From positions 1 to 20,083 of IMG/VR virus record IMGVR_UViG_3300044491_002800: a stretch of 20,083 nt of DNA; one strand, written 5' to 3'. The notes beneath the pieces were generated by a model. The model was not told the DNA's origin. It saw nothing but the letters and a program-made list of their open reading frames with translations, and made no database searches. Source of the stretch: a virus. This document shows positions 7,415 to 15,496 of the stretch, one piece after another. How positions within the stretch are numbered: position 1 is the first letter of the stretch; each line of letters opens with the position of its first letter. The translations under genes and the position numbers were made by a program.

Positions 7415-7841
7415 CTTTTTTTTCAACTACTTTCATTTCACCTTCTGGACCAACTTCCTCTTTCTTTTGGTCGTCTTTGGATAGCAGTTTTGAATAAGCG
7501 GCCTCGGCTTCTTCTGAAAGTTTACCTTCTTTTTTCATCTTTTCTAGAATAGTTTTTTGAAGAGCTGGGGGAAGTTTTTTTTGTTGCTCTGTCAACTCAC
7601 CCTCTCCAACTTTATTCATCATCGCTCTCATTTTATCATACTGCATACCGCAAGTTTTCTCAGTTTCGTTGTCATCCATCTCTGAAGTATCAACAAGCTC
7701 TTTGTCTTCCATAGAACAAACCGACATGAAAGACTTGTACATAGCCTCTTCTGTTTTATCGTACTTTTTTGCAATAGAGATTTCAATATTTCCGTGAGAA
7801 CGGTCAATATTCGCTACGAGTGGATTTTTAATTTGTTTCAT
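7407..7841 (-). CDS. Charged protein between portal and protease, possible prohead core (144 aa)
   Basis: The 144-residue product is rich in Glu, Lys and Met. It has a short beta-like start (NIEISIAKKY), a helix-forming middle, a segment LPPALQKTILEKMKKEG, and a charged disordered tail. I do not recognise a defined domain. It overlaps the portal gene by 14 nt at its 5' end and the protease gene by 8 nt at its 3' end, so its translation is coupled to both. Small charged proteins at this place in head operons often belong to the prohead core or help assembly, and that is the most likely role by position. No SD is visible. Confidence 0.75.
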   Translation of the reverse strand: MKQIKNPLVANIDRSHGNIEISIAKKYDKTEEAMYKSFMSVCSMEDKELVDTSEMDDNETEKTCGMQYDKMRAMMNKVGEGELTEQQKKLPPALQKTILEKMKKEGKLSEEAEAAYSKLLSKDDQKKEEVGPEGEMKVVEKKDA

Positions 7842-9783
7842 TTGAATGGTATAAAATTGCTGATGGGTAAAGTTCTAATTTATGAGCGTTTGAAATTTCA
7901 AAAATGCCATCAAGGGTTCCTAATTTTTCAATCTCGGTAAAGTCATTTACACAAGAAATTAATGTTTTTTGCCAATTTTCTTTTTCTGAAGCAGAAATGA
8001 CAGATTCGCAAAGTTTACTCAACATTTTATCTTGATCCTCATTTAAAGATTTTAGATTAAGTTTTTCTAACATTTTTTCTTTAGCGATAGAATTCAATGC
8101 TTCAATCTCATATATCGTTCCTTGAATACTTTCCCTTGAGAACTGATCTTTGGAACCTTCTGGGCGGCCAGGCATTCCATTGGTTGGTTTAACTTCAGGC
8201 TTTTCATCTTTTTCTTCTGGCTCAATCATTGGAACTCCGCCAACAACTGGATTAAAGTATCCCTTCTCTCTTTGTTCTACAAACTTTTCTTGAGCTTCTT
8301 CGAGTTCTTCAGCAAGAGGGAACCTGCCAGTATGGAAAAGATTCATCCCTTGTTCTGCAGAAAGAATACCAAGTTCCATAAGTCTTGTAGTGACACGCAT
8401 AAGTTGAGTTTCGTCACGAAGATCTATGTCTTTAAATTTAACAATTGGATATTGTCTGAACCCCAAGTCCTTGGCGATTCGACGCACCTCTGGTTGGAGA
8501 AAATCATGGATAAATGCTTGACGAGCTTCTTTAAGTCTATCAAGGAAGACGCGAGCTTTAATTTGTGCGCCGCTATACTTATCCTCATTAAGGATAATAT
8601 TTTGCAAACCTTCTTTAATGTCTTGATTGATGACTTCGTATTTTTGTGGCCCAACAACCTTGTTGATATCTGGAATAATGAAATCAGCTTTTGTTGTATA
8701 ATCAGAAACAAGAACGCGCCCAACAGATTCGTTTTGAAAAAGCTTTTGCATGGCCTTGACATTATTTGCATTAATGCCACCCTTATCTGGTTCTGCTCCC
8801 ATAGTTATCATGAGAATAACGTTTTCGACGGTCCTCATTATAGCCTGATCCATCTTCTTCATTTCTATCTTAGCGTTAATATCCTCAAGAACTGGATATC
8901 CAAATGGGATAGCAAATGGTTCATAATCTTGCTTTTTGTAGAAACTGTATGCCAATCTTTCGTTATCTAAATTTATCTTTAGTCCGTCTTTAAAATAAGC
9001 GCCATCTTTAATCAGTTTTCGATCTTCTGGATCTAAAGCCTCGAATACAGCTTTATCGTGATCATTTTTAGGATTCGCCAATCTTTCCATATCAAACTCA
9101 GAAAGAATCTTAGCGTAAGCCCCATCCTTCGTATTGAAAACAGTGCTTCTTTTAGCTACAATCTCAAAAGGATTCAAAACAATATATTTAATAGGAAATT
9201 TATTTTCTTTAGGGGAACCCTCAACAATTTTAGAAAACTTCTTGAAATCATTCAGGTCAAATTTCCCGTCTAATCTATAGAGAAAAATGTTTCCACTTCT
9301 ATAGTATTCTCTAAAATATTGATCTTTTAAATTCCAAAGATTAATTTTATCAAAAAGTTTCATAAAGAAATCTCTTGATGTCGCATTCCCACCTTCCAAA
9401 TAAATTTCCGAATTGGCAAATTCAGACATCATATCTATAGTATTCCTAAAGATAGGGACATTAGCGTAAGCTTTTTGACATAACTCAATAGCCTCTCTTA
9501 CATTGATACCATCTGAAGAAATTTCATAAGGCAGCAATCCCCCGCGAATTTGACTAAATTTATTAAGTGGGGCCGTAACAGAAGATCTGTTTATTCTTGT
9601 GCTAGTATTAGACGATGAGAGGTTGCTCACAGAACCAGACCGACTGTACGACCCCAGGGAAGTATGATAAGATTCGCCAGCAGTTGCTGGCTCAACGGCC
9701 TCTTGCGCTTGTGATACTTGCGGGGCAGCGTTTTCAAATTTGTTCCAGTAATTGGATTTTTTTGTATATTTTCTTTTAGTCAT
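7828..9783 (-). CDS. Portal protein (651 aa)
   Basis: The 651-residue protein has the architecture of a portal vertex subunit. A disordered Ser/Thr-rich N-terminus (1-85) is followed by a conserved core with REAIELCQKAYANVPIFRNTIDMM, a clip/wing region with YREYYRSGNIFLYR-like sequence, and a long stem-type helix stretch (INQDIKEGLQNIILNEDKYS, then a Lys/Arg-rich helix KARVFLDRLKEARQAFIHDF). Twelve copies would form the ring through which DNA enters the head and to which terminase docks. Beyond about residue 500 it has a Pro/Glu-rich linker and an extra helical domain (about 555-651), longer than minimal portals. The ATG overlaps the stop of the 51-aa gene by 8 nt. It lies downstream of the large terminase and upstream of the protease, the usual order. 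Confidence 0.93.
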   Translation of the reverse strand: MTKRKYTKKSNYWNKFENAAPQVSQAQEAVEPATAGESYHTSLGSYSRSGSVSNLSSSNTSTRINRSSVTAPLNKFSQIRGGLLPYEISSDGINVREAIELCQKAYANVPIFRNTIDMMSEFANSEIYLEGGNATSRDFFMKLFDKINLWNLKDQYFREYYRSGNIFLYRLDGKFDLNDFKKFSKIVEGSPKENKFPIKYIVLNPFEIVAKRSTVFNTKDGAYAKILSEFDMERLANPKNDHDKAVFEALDPEDRKLIKDGAYFKDGLKINLDNERLAYSFYKKQDYEPFAIPFGYPVLEDINAKIEMKKMDQAIMRTVENVILMITMGAEPDKGGINANNVKAMQKLFQNESVGRVLVSDYTTKADFIIPDINKVVGPQKYEVINQDIKEGLQNIILNEDKYSGAQIKARVFLDRLKEARQAFIHDFLQPEVRRIAKDLGFRQYPIVKFKDIDLRDETQLMRVTTRLMELGILSAEQGMNLFHTGRFPLAEELEEAQEKFVEQREKGYFNPVVGGVPMIEPEEKDEKPEVKPTNGMPGRPEGSKDQFSRESIQGTIYEIEALNSIAKEKMLEKLNLKSLNEDQDKMLSKLCESVISASEKENWQKTLISCVNDFTEIEKLGTLDGIFEISNAHKLELYPSAILYHSNETN

Positions 9784-9931
9784 CTTTTTTGTCTTTATCT
9801 CTAAATGATGTCATACATACAGCGATTCTTTGCTTAATATCTTTAAATTCTTTTTTCATGACCTTGTCGCTCAAACAACGAGACATGAATTGCTTTTGCT
9901 CCTCTTTTTTTTCTGGTTTTGGTATTGGCAT
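9776..9931 (-). CDS. Small conserved phage protein (51 aa) between terminase and portal
   Basis: This short frame encodes 51 residues beginning MPIPKPEKKEEQKQF and ending in a charged tail. Its core is F-x-S-R-C-L with an acidic residue, then V-M-K-K-E-F and KQR-x-A-V-C. This two-cysteine pattern recurs in tiny proteins or leader peptides near portal and protease genes of many phages, so it is likely a real gene. The two cysteines (residues 19 and 39) may bind metal or form a helical hairpin; the function is unknown. The start is supported by an AAGTGTAA motif (9949-9954 core) and a TTTATAAT sequence upstream. The stop overlaps the portal start in an ATGACTAA junction. Confidence 0.8.
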   Translation of the reverse strand: MPIPKPEKKEEQKQFMSRCLSDKVMKKEFKDIKQRIAVCMTSFRDKDKKDD

Positions 9932-9948
9932 AACTATTATAAAGTTAC

Positions 9949-9956
9949 TTACACTT
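9949..9956 (-). promoter_or_regulatory. AAGTGTAA motif before the 51-aa gene and portal
   Basis: On the minus strand AAGTGTAAG lies 17 nt before the ATG at 9931, followed by TTTATAAT close to the start. It falls in the 49-nt gap after the terminase stop, where a new unit for the portal, protease and scaffold genes could begin. Confidence 0.45.
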
Positions 9957-9980
9957 TTTAAAAGTCACTTTCCCAACTTT

Positions 9981-11831
9981 TTAAATAAACATTGGAGTAA
10001 AACCTTGATTGCTTTCTTGTGGGACATTCATCATATCATAATAAATATTCATCCCCCAGTTCCCTAAAACCAAAGCCGAATAGGAGTCCTTTCTCGCTCT
10101 ATCTACACCTTTTTGCCTCTTCAAATTAGAGGGCAAATCAAAGCTTTGAGTTCCTCCGTTAGAGCTAGAAACCTGTATTAGAGCGCATTCGGCTTTTGTT
10201 AAATCAATCATGTCTTTCTGATGTTCAATGAAGTCTATCATTTTTGCTCCAATATTTTTCTCATCTTCATATTTTGAGAATTTTAAATCTTTTATTGGTA
10301 TCTTTTTTGCTTTTTGCATAGAGTAATTGTCATCCATTGCGGTAGCTGCAAAATATAATCTTTTTCTATCAAATGCTGTTTGTAACATTTCGTTACCATT
10401 TCTAATCCAAACAGAGGTGGGTTTTCTTAGATAACATATGGTATTATCAGAAACATTGTATTGTCTTCTAGCTTCTTTGAGATCTTTTGTGTAATCGTGA
10501 GGGTTATCTAATCCCGCGTCAAATGTTCTTATCTTTAATTTATCTTTTTTAAACAGGTCACTTTCGTTGCATGAATTTATAAACTGAACGCCCCCGTTAT
10601 AGTCACCCACAATCATAATAACATTGAAGTGATCTAAAATATATTTGAAATAAGTCATGTGCTTCTTTAAATTTGTTCCAGGAAGCGCGTAACTATGAAC
10701 CAAGACACCTTTCTTCTGTTCTGGAAGGAGTTTAATTACCTGTATAGCAAAATCGTCAGATGCTTCGGATTCAGACCAAGATGGGTCAAATGCCAAAATA
10801 TACTCAGCGCCTTCTTCTCCAGCTACTTCAATAGATGGGGACTCTCCATCTTCAATTGTGCATTCGGCCATTTTGCTAATTTTAAAGTAACCAGCGCTAT
10901 CGTCTGTGAACTGAGCGTTAAACTCTCTATCAATTTGCGACTGACTCATTGTTCCTTTTGCTTGAGAAATCAAATTTTCATCATATAAAGCTTTTGGAGC
11001 GCAGTCATAACTAAACTGCATAATGCATCTCCTACCTTGGTTCTTTGCTCCAGGATTAAATATCATATTCTCATATGCTTGATACATTTTATAAAGATAT
11101 TCAAATTTGTAAGATGCGGATGATAAACCAATCATTTTATTTGATGGCCACTCGGTTCTCTCTTCCTCAGTCATTTTTCCAGCCGCAATCATAGCATCTT
11201 CGGCGTCTCTTATTTTTTGCCTTTCTGTGGGGTTTTCTACAACAGCCAAGAAAGGCATGATAACTTCGTTCAAAACCTTTTCTGGCATAAGTAGAAGCTC
11301 GTCAATGATGATTCTTTGAAAACGGAAACCACGAAGTTTTTCACCATCGCCAAGTGGTAAAGCGGTAATTCTGCTGCTACCAATTTGCATAGACCACTCG
11401 TCATTTGATTTGCTCACTTTGCCAATACACTGGCGAAATAATTCTGCTTTTTTATCTTGAGCTATATCTTCAATTTTTCTAAAGATCATTTTTGATTGCC
11501 TGAACGATTTAGAAATAATTCCAATGTGTACACCTTGATTTAACATAGCGTCCAACAAAGCAAAAATACCAGTCGAGAACGATTTCGACATACCGCGAGA
11601 CCAGATTCCTAAAAAGTAATCGTTCTCCATCATTGCTTTGACCGCCATATGTTGGAACGGAAATAACTCGATACCAGTAAGCAATTGAGTCGTAAATGTT
11701 ACATTGTCTTTTAAAAACTTGTATAATAAAATTTTTGCTTTAGTGTCTTCTAAATAACCTTCAGTATCTAAAATCTGCTGATTAATGGGCTCTCTTTTTA
11801 GAGGTTTTTGCTTTCCTAATTCCCAGCTCAT
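9981..11831 (-). CDS. terL: Terminase large subunit (616 aa)
   Basis: This is the packaging motor ATPase and nuclease. The ATPase half shows a variant Walker A (WSRGMSKS, residues 77-84), Walker B (IIIDE, 174-178) and a coupling motif SSAS (237-240). The RNase H-like nuclease half shows acidic residues in AFDPS (Asp349), VGDYNGG (Asp410) and the C-terminal KDSYSALVLGNW stretch (Asp582). The length of 616 is usual for the family. The gene has a strong SD, AAGGAGG (11836-11842), 4-5 nt before the ATG, unlike most genes here, and overlaps the nuclease gene by 4 nt (ATGA). The protein would cut concatemeric genomes and pump DNA through the portal encoded downstream. Assignment is firm; the class of packaging ends it makes cannot be read from the sequence. 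Confidence 0.97.
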   Translation of the reverse strand: MSWELGKQKPLKREPINQQILDTEGYLEDTKAKILLYKFLKDNVTFTTQLLTGIELFPFQHMAVKAMMENDYFLGIWSRGMSKSFSTGIFALLDAMLNQGVHIGIISKSFRQSKMIFRKIEDIAQDKKAELFRQCIGKVSKSNDEWSMQIGSSRITALPLGDGEKLRGFRFQRIIIDELLLMPEKVLNEVIMPFLAVVENPTERQKIRDAEDAMIAAGKMTEEERTEWPSNKMIGLSSASYKFEYLYKMYQAYENMIFNPGAKNQGRRCIMQFSYDCAPKALYDENLISQAKGTMSQSQIDREFNAQFTDDSAGYFKISKMAECTIEDGESPSIEVAGEEGAEYILAFDPSWSESEASDDFAIQVIKLLPEQKKGVLVHSYALPGTNLKKHMTYFKYILDHFNVIMIVGDYNGGVQFINSCNESDLFKKDKLKIRTFDAGLDNPHDYTKDLKEARRQYNVSDNTICYLRKPTSVWIRNGNEMLQTAFDRKRLYFAATAMDDNYSMQKAKKIPIKDLKFSKYEDEKNIGAKMIDFIEHQKDMIDLTKAECALIQVSSSNGGTQSFDLPSNLKRQKGVDRARKDSYSALVLGNWGMNIYYDMMNVPQESNQGFTPMFI

Positions 11832-12745
11832 CTTTCCTCCTTATCTAAAAAATATTGTATATCTACGTTCCAAAGCTTCTGACCCAGATGTAATAGTTTA
11901 GGAATTATTTCCTCACTATGTTTTCTATTATCAGTAAATACAAATTGGCAGTTACTGGCAAATTCGTGTTGAACGGAAATCAAATTAGAAAAAATCCAAC
12001 CTAGTTTTGGCGCTCTTCTCCCCTTTGTAAACACAGCTTCTTTTTCGATAGCCTTTATGGGTTTTTCTATAACAATATACATATAACTATCCAACTCCAC
12101 ACATCTTTGCATTTCTTTTTTAAACCTATCTACTTGCCCTCCAAATGTTGATAGAAAATCTCCTGCACTTTTTCTGTCCACAAAAGTATTAGAAAAATTT
12201 CCACCACCCAGTGCATAATCTCCAAAATCCAATTTTAAAATTTTAGATTTAGAGAATTCTAATGGCTGTTGTTCTCTTGTGTCTATTAAGACCTCAACAT
12301 CAACATCTTCATGAAATTCTTCAGGCATACCTTTGTAAAATATAGGTTTAACGCCCATAGCTTCACAAGCTTTTGTATATGTTCCAAAATGTTTTTTATA
12401 AATGTCTAAATCTGGTAGTTGGCGCTTCAGAAGCTCAATATAAAATGGGGCATGAGTGTATTTTTTTTCACTTATTCTTCTTTTGGCTAATTCGATTATA
12501 TAATTCTTTACTTCTTTTTGTGGCGCAGATTCGCACCACTTCACAAGTTGTGATCTTGAAGTAAAATCATTTTCAAAATATTCTTCTTTTTTCTTGAAGG
12601 GCAGTGGGTTTCCATTGAGCTTGTTAAATCTTGGATAGTGTTTCACATAGTAATCGGCCACATACATCTTATGGGCCTTTAAATGGCCGTGAAGACCCTT
12701 CTCTGAGTCAAACTCAGTTCCACATTCTTTGCATTTATAATACAT
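11828..12745 (-). CDS. C2H2 zinc-finger / ERCC4-type nuclease (305 aa)
   Basis: I chose the ATG at 12745 (MYYKCKECG); a TTG two codons earlier is also open. Residues 5-25 form a classic C2H2 finger (Cys5, Cys8, His21, His25; C-x2-C-x12-H-x3-H). Residues about 60-140 are a helical linker domain. Residues about 150-230 carry the ERCC4/XPF nuclease signature: LIDTRE (Asp155), LDFGDY (Asp173, Asp176) and VDRKSAGDF (Asp190, Lys192, Asp196). Known ERCC4 nucleases cut branched or flapped DNA. The finger probably gives DNA binding. The gene overlaps the HTH gene by 11 nt and terL by 4 nt, so it is made together with the packaging enzymes and may clear branched DNA before or during packaging. The domain assignment is strong; the packaging role is inferred. 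Confidence 0.88.
   Translation of the reverse strand: MYYKCKECGTEFDSEKGLHGHLKAHKMYVADYYVKHYPRFNKLNGNPLPFKKKEEYFENDFTSRSQLVKWCESAPQKEVKNYIIELAKRRISEKKYTHAPFYIELLKRQLPDLDIYKKHFGTYTKACEAMGVKPIFYKGMPEEFHEDVDVEVLIDTREQQPLEFSKSKILKLDFGDYALGGGNFSNTFVDRKSAGDFLSTFGGQVDRFKKEMQRCVELDSYMYIVIEKPIKAIEKEAVFTKGRRAPKLGWIFSNLISVQHEFASNCQFVFTDNRKHSEEIIPKLLHLGQKLWNVDIQYFLDKEER
11836..11842 (-). promoter_or_regulatory. Strong Shine-Dalgarno before terL
   Basis: AAGGAGG on the minus strand is the best ribosome-binding site in the window. It indicates that the host 16S rRNA tail can pair with purine-rich leaders, which makes the missing SD at the AGTGTAA-type starts notable. Confidence 0.8.
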
Positions 12746-13781
12746 CTTCAATACCTATACCTAAAACACGAGCTTTCCAGGCTGCCATGCCTTCAAGTCT
12801 TTGAGCTTCTTCTTTAATTACTTGTTTTTGCATTTCCGCGATACGAACCATATTTTTTCTTTCTTCCTCTTCTTGAAAAAGCTGAACAATAGACAAAAAC
12901 GACGCTGTTTCTTTTTGTTTGTTAGCTAAACGCGCGCCACGATCTCCTTGAAGTTTTTTAGTTAAATTTTCAATACGAGTTTCGCATTGATGATATTCGC
13001 CACTTTTAGCTTTAATAATTTCAGCAAGACGAACCGTCATTTCATCTTGATCATCTGCACTTTCAAACATATCGTTAAGTTTTTGAAGGTGGCTGGTAAT
13101 TAATTCTAAATTAATAATTTCCTTTGCGACATTCATATAAAGGTTCAATTCGTCAGCCGTAAGGTCTGGCTTATCCCAGGTCAATCTAACGAATTCTTGT
13201 TCAAATAACTCTTTATCTCTTGGATTCGTATAATTATTAACAATAGCGATAAATCTAGAATTGCTTAAATTAATTCTTAGTTTTTCGCAGCAATGTTGTT
13301 GATTCCTAGACATCTTACCTTCTTCTAGTCCATAACCAGTTGAGTCATTAATTTTTTTGAGCAATCTTGAAATAGCCTGTGGCGCAATATAGTTACCAGC
13401 AGAGTCTTCGCCTTTGTCTTTTTCTTCCTCTTTATGTTGGTTTATTACTTCATTGATAACTCTCCATTCTTTGGATAATCTAACTACTTTAGTCTGGAAT
13501 ATAATATCCGCTATTTCAGAAGTATTTAAATTGTCTGCTTGAAGCCTTTCAATTTCCTCCAATTGATCTTCCGTCAAATCTATTTCTTTTGACTTTTCTC
13601 TTTTTGTGGTTTTTGCTTTTAATCCATTTATAGCTAAGAATTTGGTTACAGCTCTACCTTCTTTAGATCTACCATCCAAGCTTTCATCTTTAAAGATGAT
13701 TTTAGTTATGTTTAAAATATTGGGATCTTTTTCAAAGATTTCTAAGATCATGTTTTTTTGATCTTCTGTTAATTTGATCAT
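12735..13781 (-). CDS. Helix-turn-helix repeat / coiled-coil protein, candidate small terminase (348 aa)
   Basis: The N-terminus holds two related HTH-like units, each starting LTEDQ (residues about 4-58 and 69-116) with an I-x-x-I-I-F core (ITKIIF, then IADIIF). The middle is helical with a Cys-Cys/His stretch (QQHCCEKLR). The C-terminal third is strongly charged coiled coil. DNA-binding HTH plus helical oligomer region, two genes upstream of terL, is the layout of small terminase subunits. No diagnostic family match can be claimed, and at 348 residues it is longer than most small terminases. It could instead be a transcription regulator. It has a good ribosome site (AAAAGGA, 13788-13794) and overlaps the sigma-like gene by 4 nt. 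Confidence 0.75.
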   Translation of the reverse strand: MIKLTEDQKNMILEIFEKDPNILNITKIIFKDESLDGRSKEGRAVTKFLAINGLKAKTTKREKSKEIDLTEDQLEEIERLQADNLNTSEIADIIFQTKVVRLSKEWRVINEVINQHKEEEKDKGEDSAGNYIAPQAISRLLKKINDSTGYGLEEGKMSRNQQHCCEKLRINLSNSRFIAIVNNYTNPRDKELFEQEFVRLTWDKPDLTADELNLYMNVAKEIINLELITSHLQKLNDMFESADDQDEMTVRLAEIIKAKSGEYHQCETRIENLTKKLQGDRGARLANKQKETASFLSIVQLFQEEEERKNMVRIAEMQKQVIKEEAQRLEGMAAWKARVLGIGIEDVL

Positions 13782-14449
13782 ATTATGTCCTTTTCTTTTA
13801 TAATTTCTTTTGCCTTTTCTTGAAAGATCTTTTTTAAATTTTTGATTTGCTTATATCCCGCAGAGCGTTTTTTTTCCGTAGTTTTAAAGCCTAAAAATTT
13901 TGCCACTTCCTCTTCTGATTTATTTTCTACAAAGAGCATGTTAAAAGCCGTGAAATGCCTATTATTCAAATGAGTCTTCATTTCTTTTTGTAGTTTTTGT
14001 AACGCTGACCCCAAATCAAGAAAAGTATCTTTTCTTTGGTATATTTCGTTAGTATGATTTTCCATTGTAACGGCTAGTTTTATATCATAGGCAGCTTTTT
14101 TTTTCTTTACCCAGTCCCTATATTCGGCACAAGATTCTTCTTGGTTACCGCTGATTGTTTTTAAACAGCTTGTTCCGCCAGCATTAAATTTGCATCTAAG
14201 GCATGGTCGCGCATAATTACCATAATGATTTCTTAAAAGGTTTTTGAATTGATTGGACACCACTCTGCTTAACCAAGGCTCTATCGGCTTTGATTGGTCC
14301 CATAGGTGCCACTTTTTATAGATATGAGCCATGATGATTTGTTTTATATCATCATAGTCAATGTACGCAACCGCATCAAGATCCCATTTGGAACGTTTTC
14401 TTTCGAGGGCAGCTTCTATTTCTTTTAGCTTATCTTCGAATTGATACAT
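13778..14449 (-). CDS. Sigma70-family-like factor with Cys4 insert, candidate late sigma (223 aa)
   Basis: Residues about 28-78 match sigma region 2: an acidic YDDI helix, then KPIEPWLSRVVSNQFKNLLR, like the PWLxRVxxNxxxN pattern of ECF-type factors. Residues about 145-212 match region 4, a helix-turn-helix ending in KQIKNLKKIF. Between them is a cysteine cluster (Cys83, 86, 95, 107) that could bind zinc and is not part of ordinary sigma factors. The product should redirect host RNA polymerase to phage late promoters. The repeated AGTGTAA motif in this window is the obvious candidate site. The start overlaps the zinc-ribbon stop by one base (TAATG) and the end overlaps the HTH gene (ATGA). 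The sigma identity is based on pattern recognition; the target is inferred. Confidence 0.8.
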   Translation of the reverse strand: MYQFEDKLKEIEAALERKRSKWDLDAVAYIDYDDIKQIIMAHIYKKWHLWDQSKPIEPWLSRVVSNQFKNLLRNHYGNYARPCLRCKFNAGGTSCLKTISGNQEESCAEYRDWVKKKKAAYDIKLAVTMENHTNEIYQRKDTFLDLGSALQKLQKEMKTHLNNRHFTAFNMLFVENKSEEEVAKFLGFKTTEKKRSAGYKQIKNLKKIFQEKAKEIIKEKDII

Positions 14450-14766
14450 TACAAATTATCGAAATCTCTAACTTTTCTAATTCTTTGTTTTGGCGCTGAT
14501 TTTCCAGCCAAAGAGCCCATTGTTTGCTGCATACTCGCCCCAAAATCATCAATTTCATATTCTAGCTTTGAAATGTATGGTACAGACTCTGCGTCCGTTT
14601 CGTCATCGCTCAGAGCTTCAATTTTTTTTGAAGTTTTTTCAGGTGCAACAGTTTTGCTTGCTTTTGCTATACCGTCAATAGGTGTTCCGCAATCAGAACA
14701 AAACTTGGGTGGGCTGAATTTGTATTCAACTTTCTTTCCACAATCTGTACAAAATTTAATCGCCAT
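14449..14766 (-). CDS. Zinc-ribbon protein (105 aa)
   Basis: The first 30 residues carry two CxxC knuckles (Cys6, Cys9, Cys23, Cys26) with CTDCGKK and CSDCGTPI, a treble-clef/zinc-ribbon seen in small nucleic-acid-linked proteins. The rest is polar and likely disordered, ending in a basic stretch RIRKVRDF. The role is unknown. It directly precedes, and is translationally coupled to, the sigma-like gene (TAATG), so a part in transcription is possible. There is no SD; the leader is A/T-only with TATAAAT close to the ATG. A long frame on the opposite strand is not credible, because the CxxC pattern supports this strand. Confidence 0.8.
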   Translation of the reverse strand: MAIKFCTDCGKKVEYKFSPPKFCSDCGTPIDGIAKASKTVAPEKTSKKIEALSDDETDAESVPYISKLEYEIDDFGASMQQTMGSLAGKSAPKQRIRKVRDFDNL

Positions 14767-14786
14767 AAATTTATAATAAATTTATT

Positions 14787-15479
14787 TTAATTATTCTCTA
14801 GTTTTGATACAATAAATTTTACGATTTCGCTTCTTTTAATGTCTTCTGTCGTGAATTTTTTACATACGACTCCATTTTCCACAGAGTCTTCGTCATTAAA
14901 TACATTAAAAATGTCAGCAAACCCACTATTGTTAATATCGCTTTGCATAATATCTCCGCAGATAATTATTTTTGAATTTTCTCCTATTCTTGTTAAAACC
15001 GTTACTAATTCGCTATAAGAGAAATTTTGGGCTTCATCAATTATTACAATTGTATCATTCCAGTTCGCTCCTCTAACATAATTAACAGGAATACAGTCAA
15101 ACATATTTTTTTCTCTTAATATTTTAATATCAGAAGTATTTAACATCTCATCGAGTTTATCGTAAAATGGGCTTGCAAAAATCGCAAACTTTTCTTCTAG
15201 AGATCCTGGCAGCGCTCCCATGCTTCTCTGTGCGCTCTCAGCTATGCTTCTAATGTATAGAATTCCTTTTTCAAGGTTAGAGTCTATCATCATCTGCAAA
15301 GCCGAATATGTAGCCATATAAGTTTTTGCGGTACCTGCTGGACCAGCCAAAAATAAAAGTTTTGAATTTGAATCGAGCGCCGTTTTTAAAAAATCTATTT
15401 GATTTTCGGTAAATTTAAATTTACGTTCCTTGAATCTTATTTTGTGATTCAATTGTTTGAATTCTAATGTATTGGACAT
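14787..15479 (-). CDS. phoH: PhoH-like ATPase (230 aa)
   Basis: The protein shows the PhoH family core: Walker A GPAGTAKT (46-53), the RSMGALPGSLEEK segment (about 85-97, matching the family's LGxLPG loop), Walker B IVIIDEAQN (144-152) and GDIMQSD (175-181). PhoH proteins are P-loop ATPases related to the SF1 helicase core. They are very common in marine and freshwater phages, with unclear function (RNA metabolism or phosphate stress are proposed). The length of 230 is normal for phage versions. The ATG lies 9 nt after an AAGTGTAAT motif. It is the first gene of a probable unit reading through zinc ribbon, sigma, HTH, nuclease and terminase. Confidence 0.93.
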   Translation of the reverse strand: MSNTLEFKQLNHKIRFKERKFKFTENQIDFLKTALDSNSKLLFLAGPAGTAKTYMATYSALQMMIDSNLEKGILYIRSIAESAQRSMGALPGSLEEKFAIFASPFYDKLDEMLNTSDIKILREKNMFDCIPVNYVRGANWNDTIVIIDEAQNFSYSELVTVLTRIGENSKIIICGDIMQSDINNSGFADIFNVFNDEDSVENGVVCKKFTTEDIKRSEIVKFIVSKLENN

Positions 15480-15487
15480 TTAATAAG

Positions 15488-15496
15488 ATTACACTT
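15488..15496 (-). promoter_or_regulatory. AAGTGTAAT motif before phoH
   Basis: On the minus strand AAGTGTAAT is followed by CTTATTAA and the ATG at 15479. The core (15489-15494) is 9 nt from the start and no SD is present. Confidence 0.5.

Noticed and set aside
8272-8970. 232-codon plus-strand open frame opposite the portal gene
   Set aside because: It lies wholly inside the well-supported portal gene on the other strand, has no start signal and gives an unrecognisable Phe/Leu/Ile-rich product.
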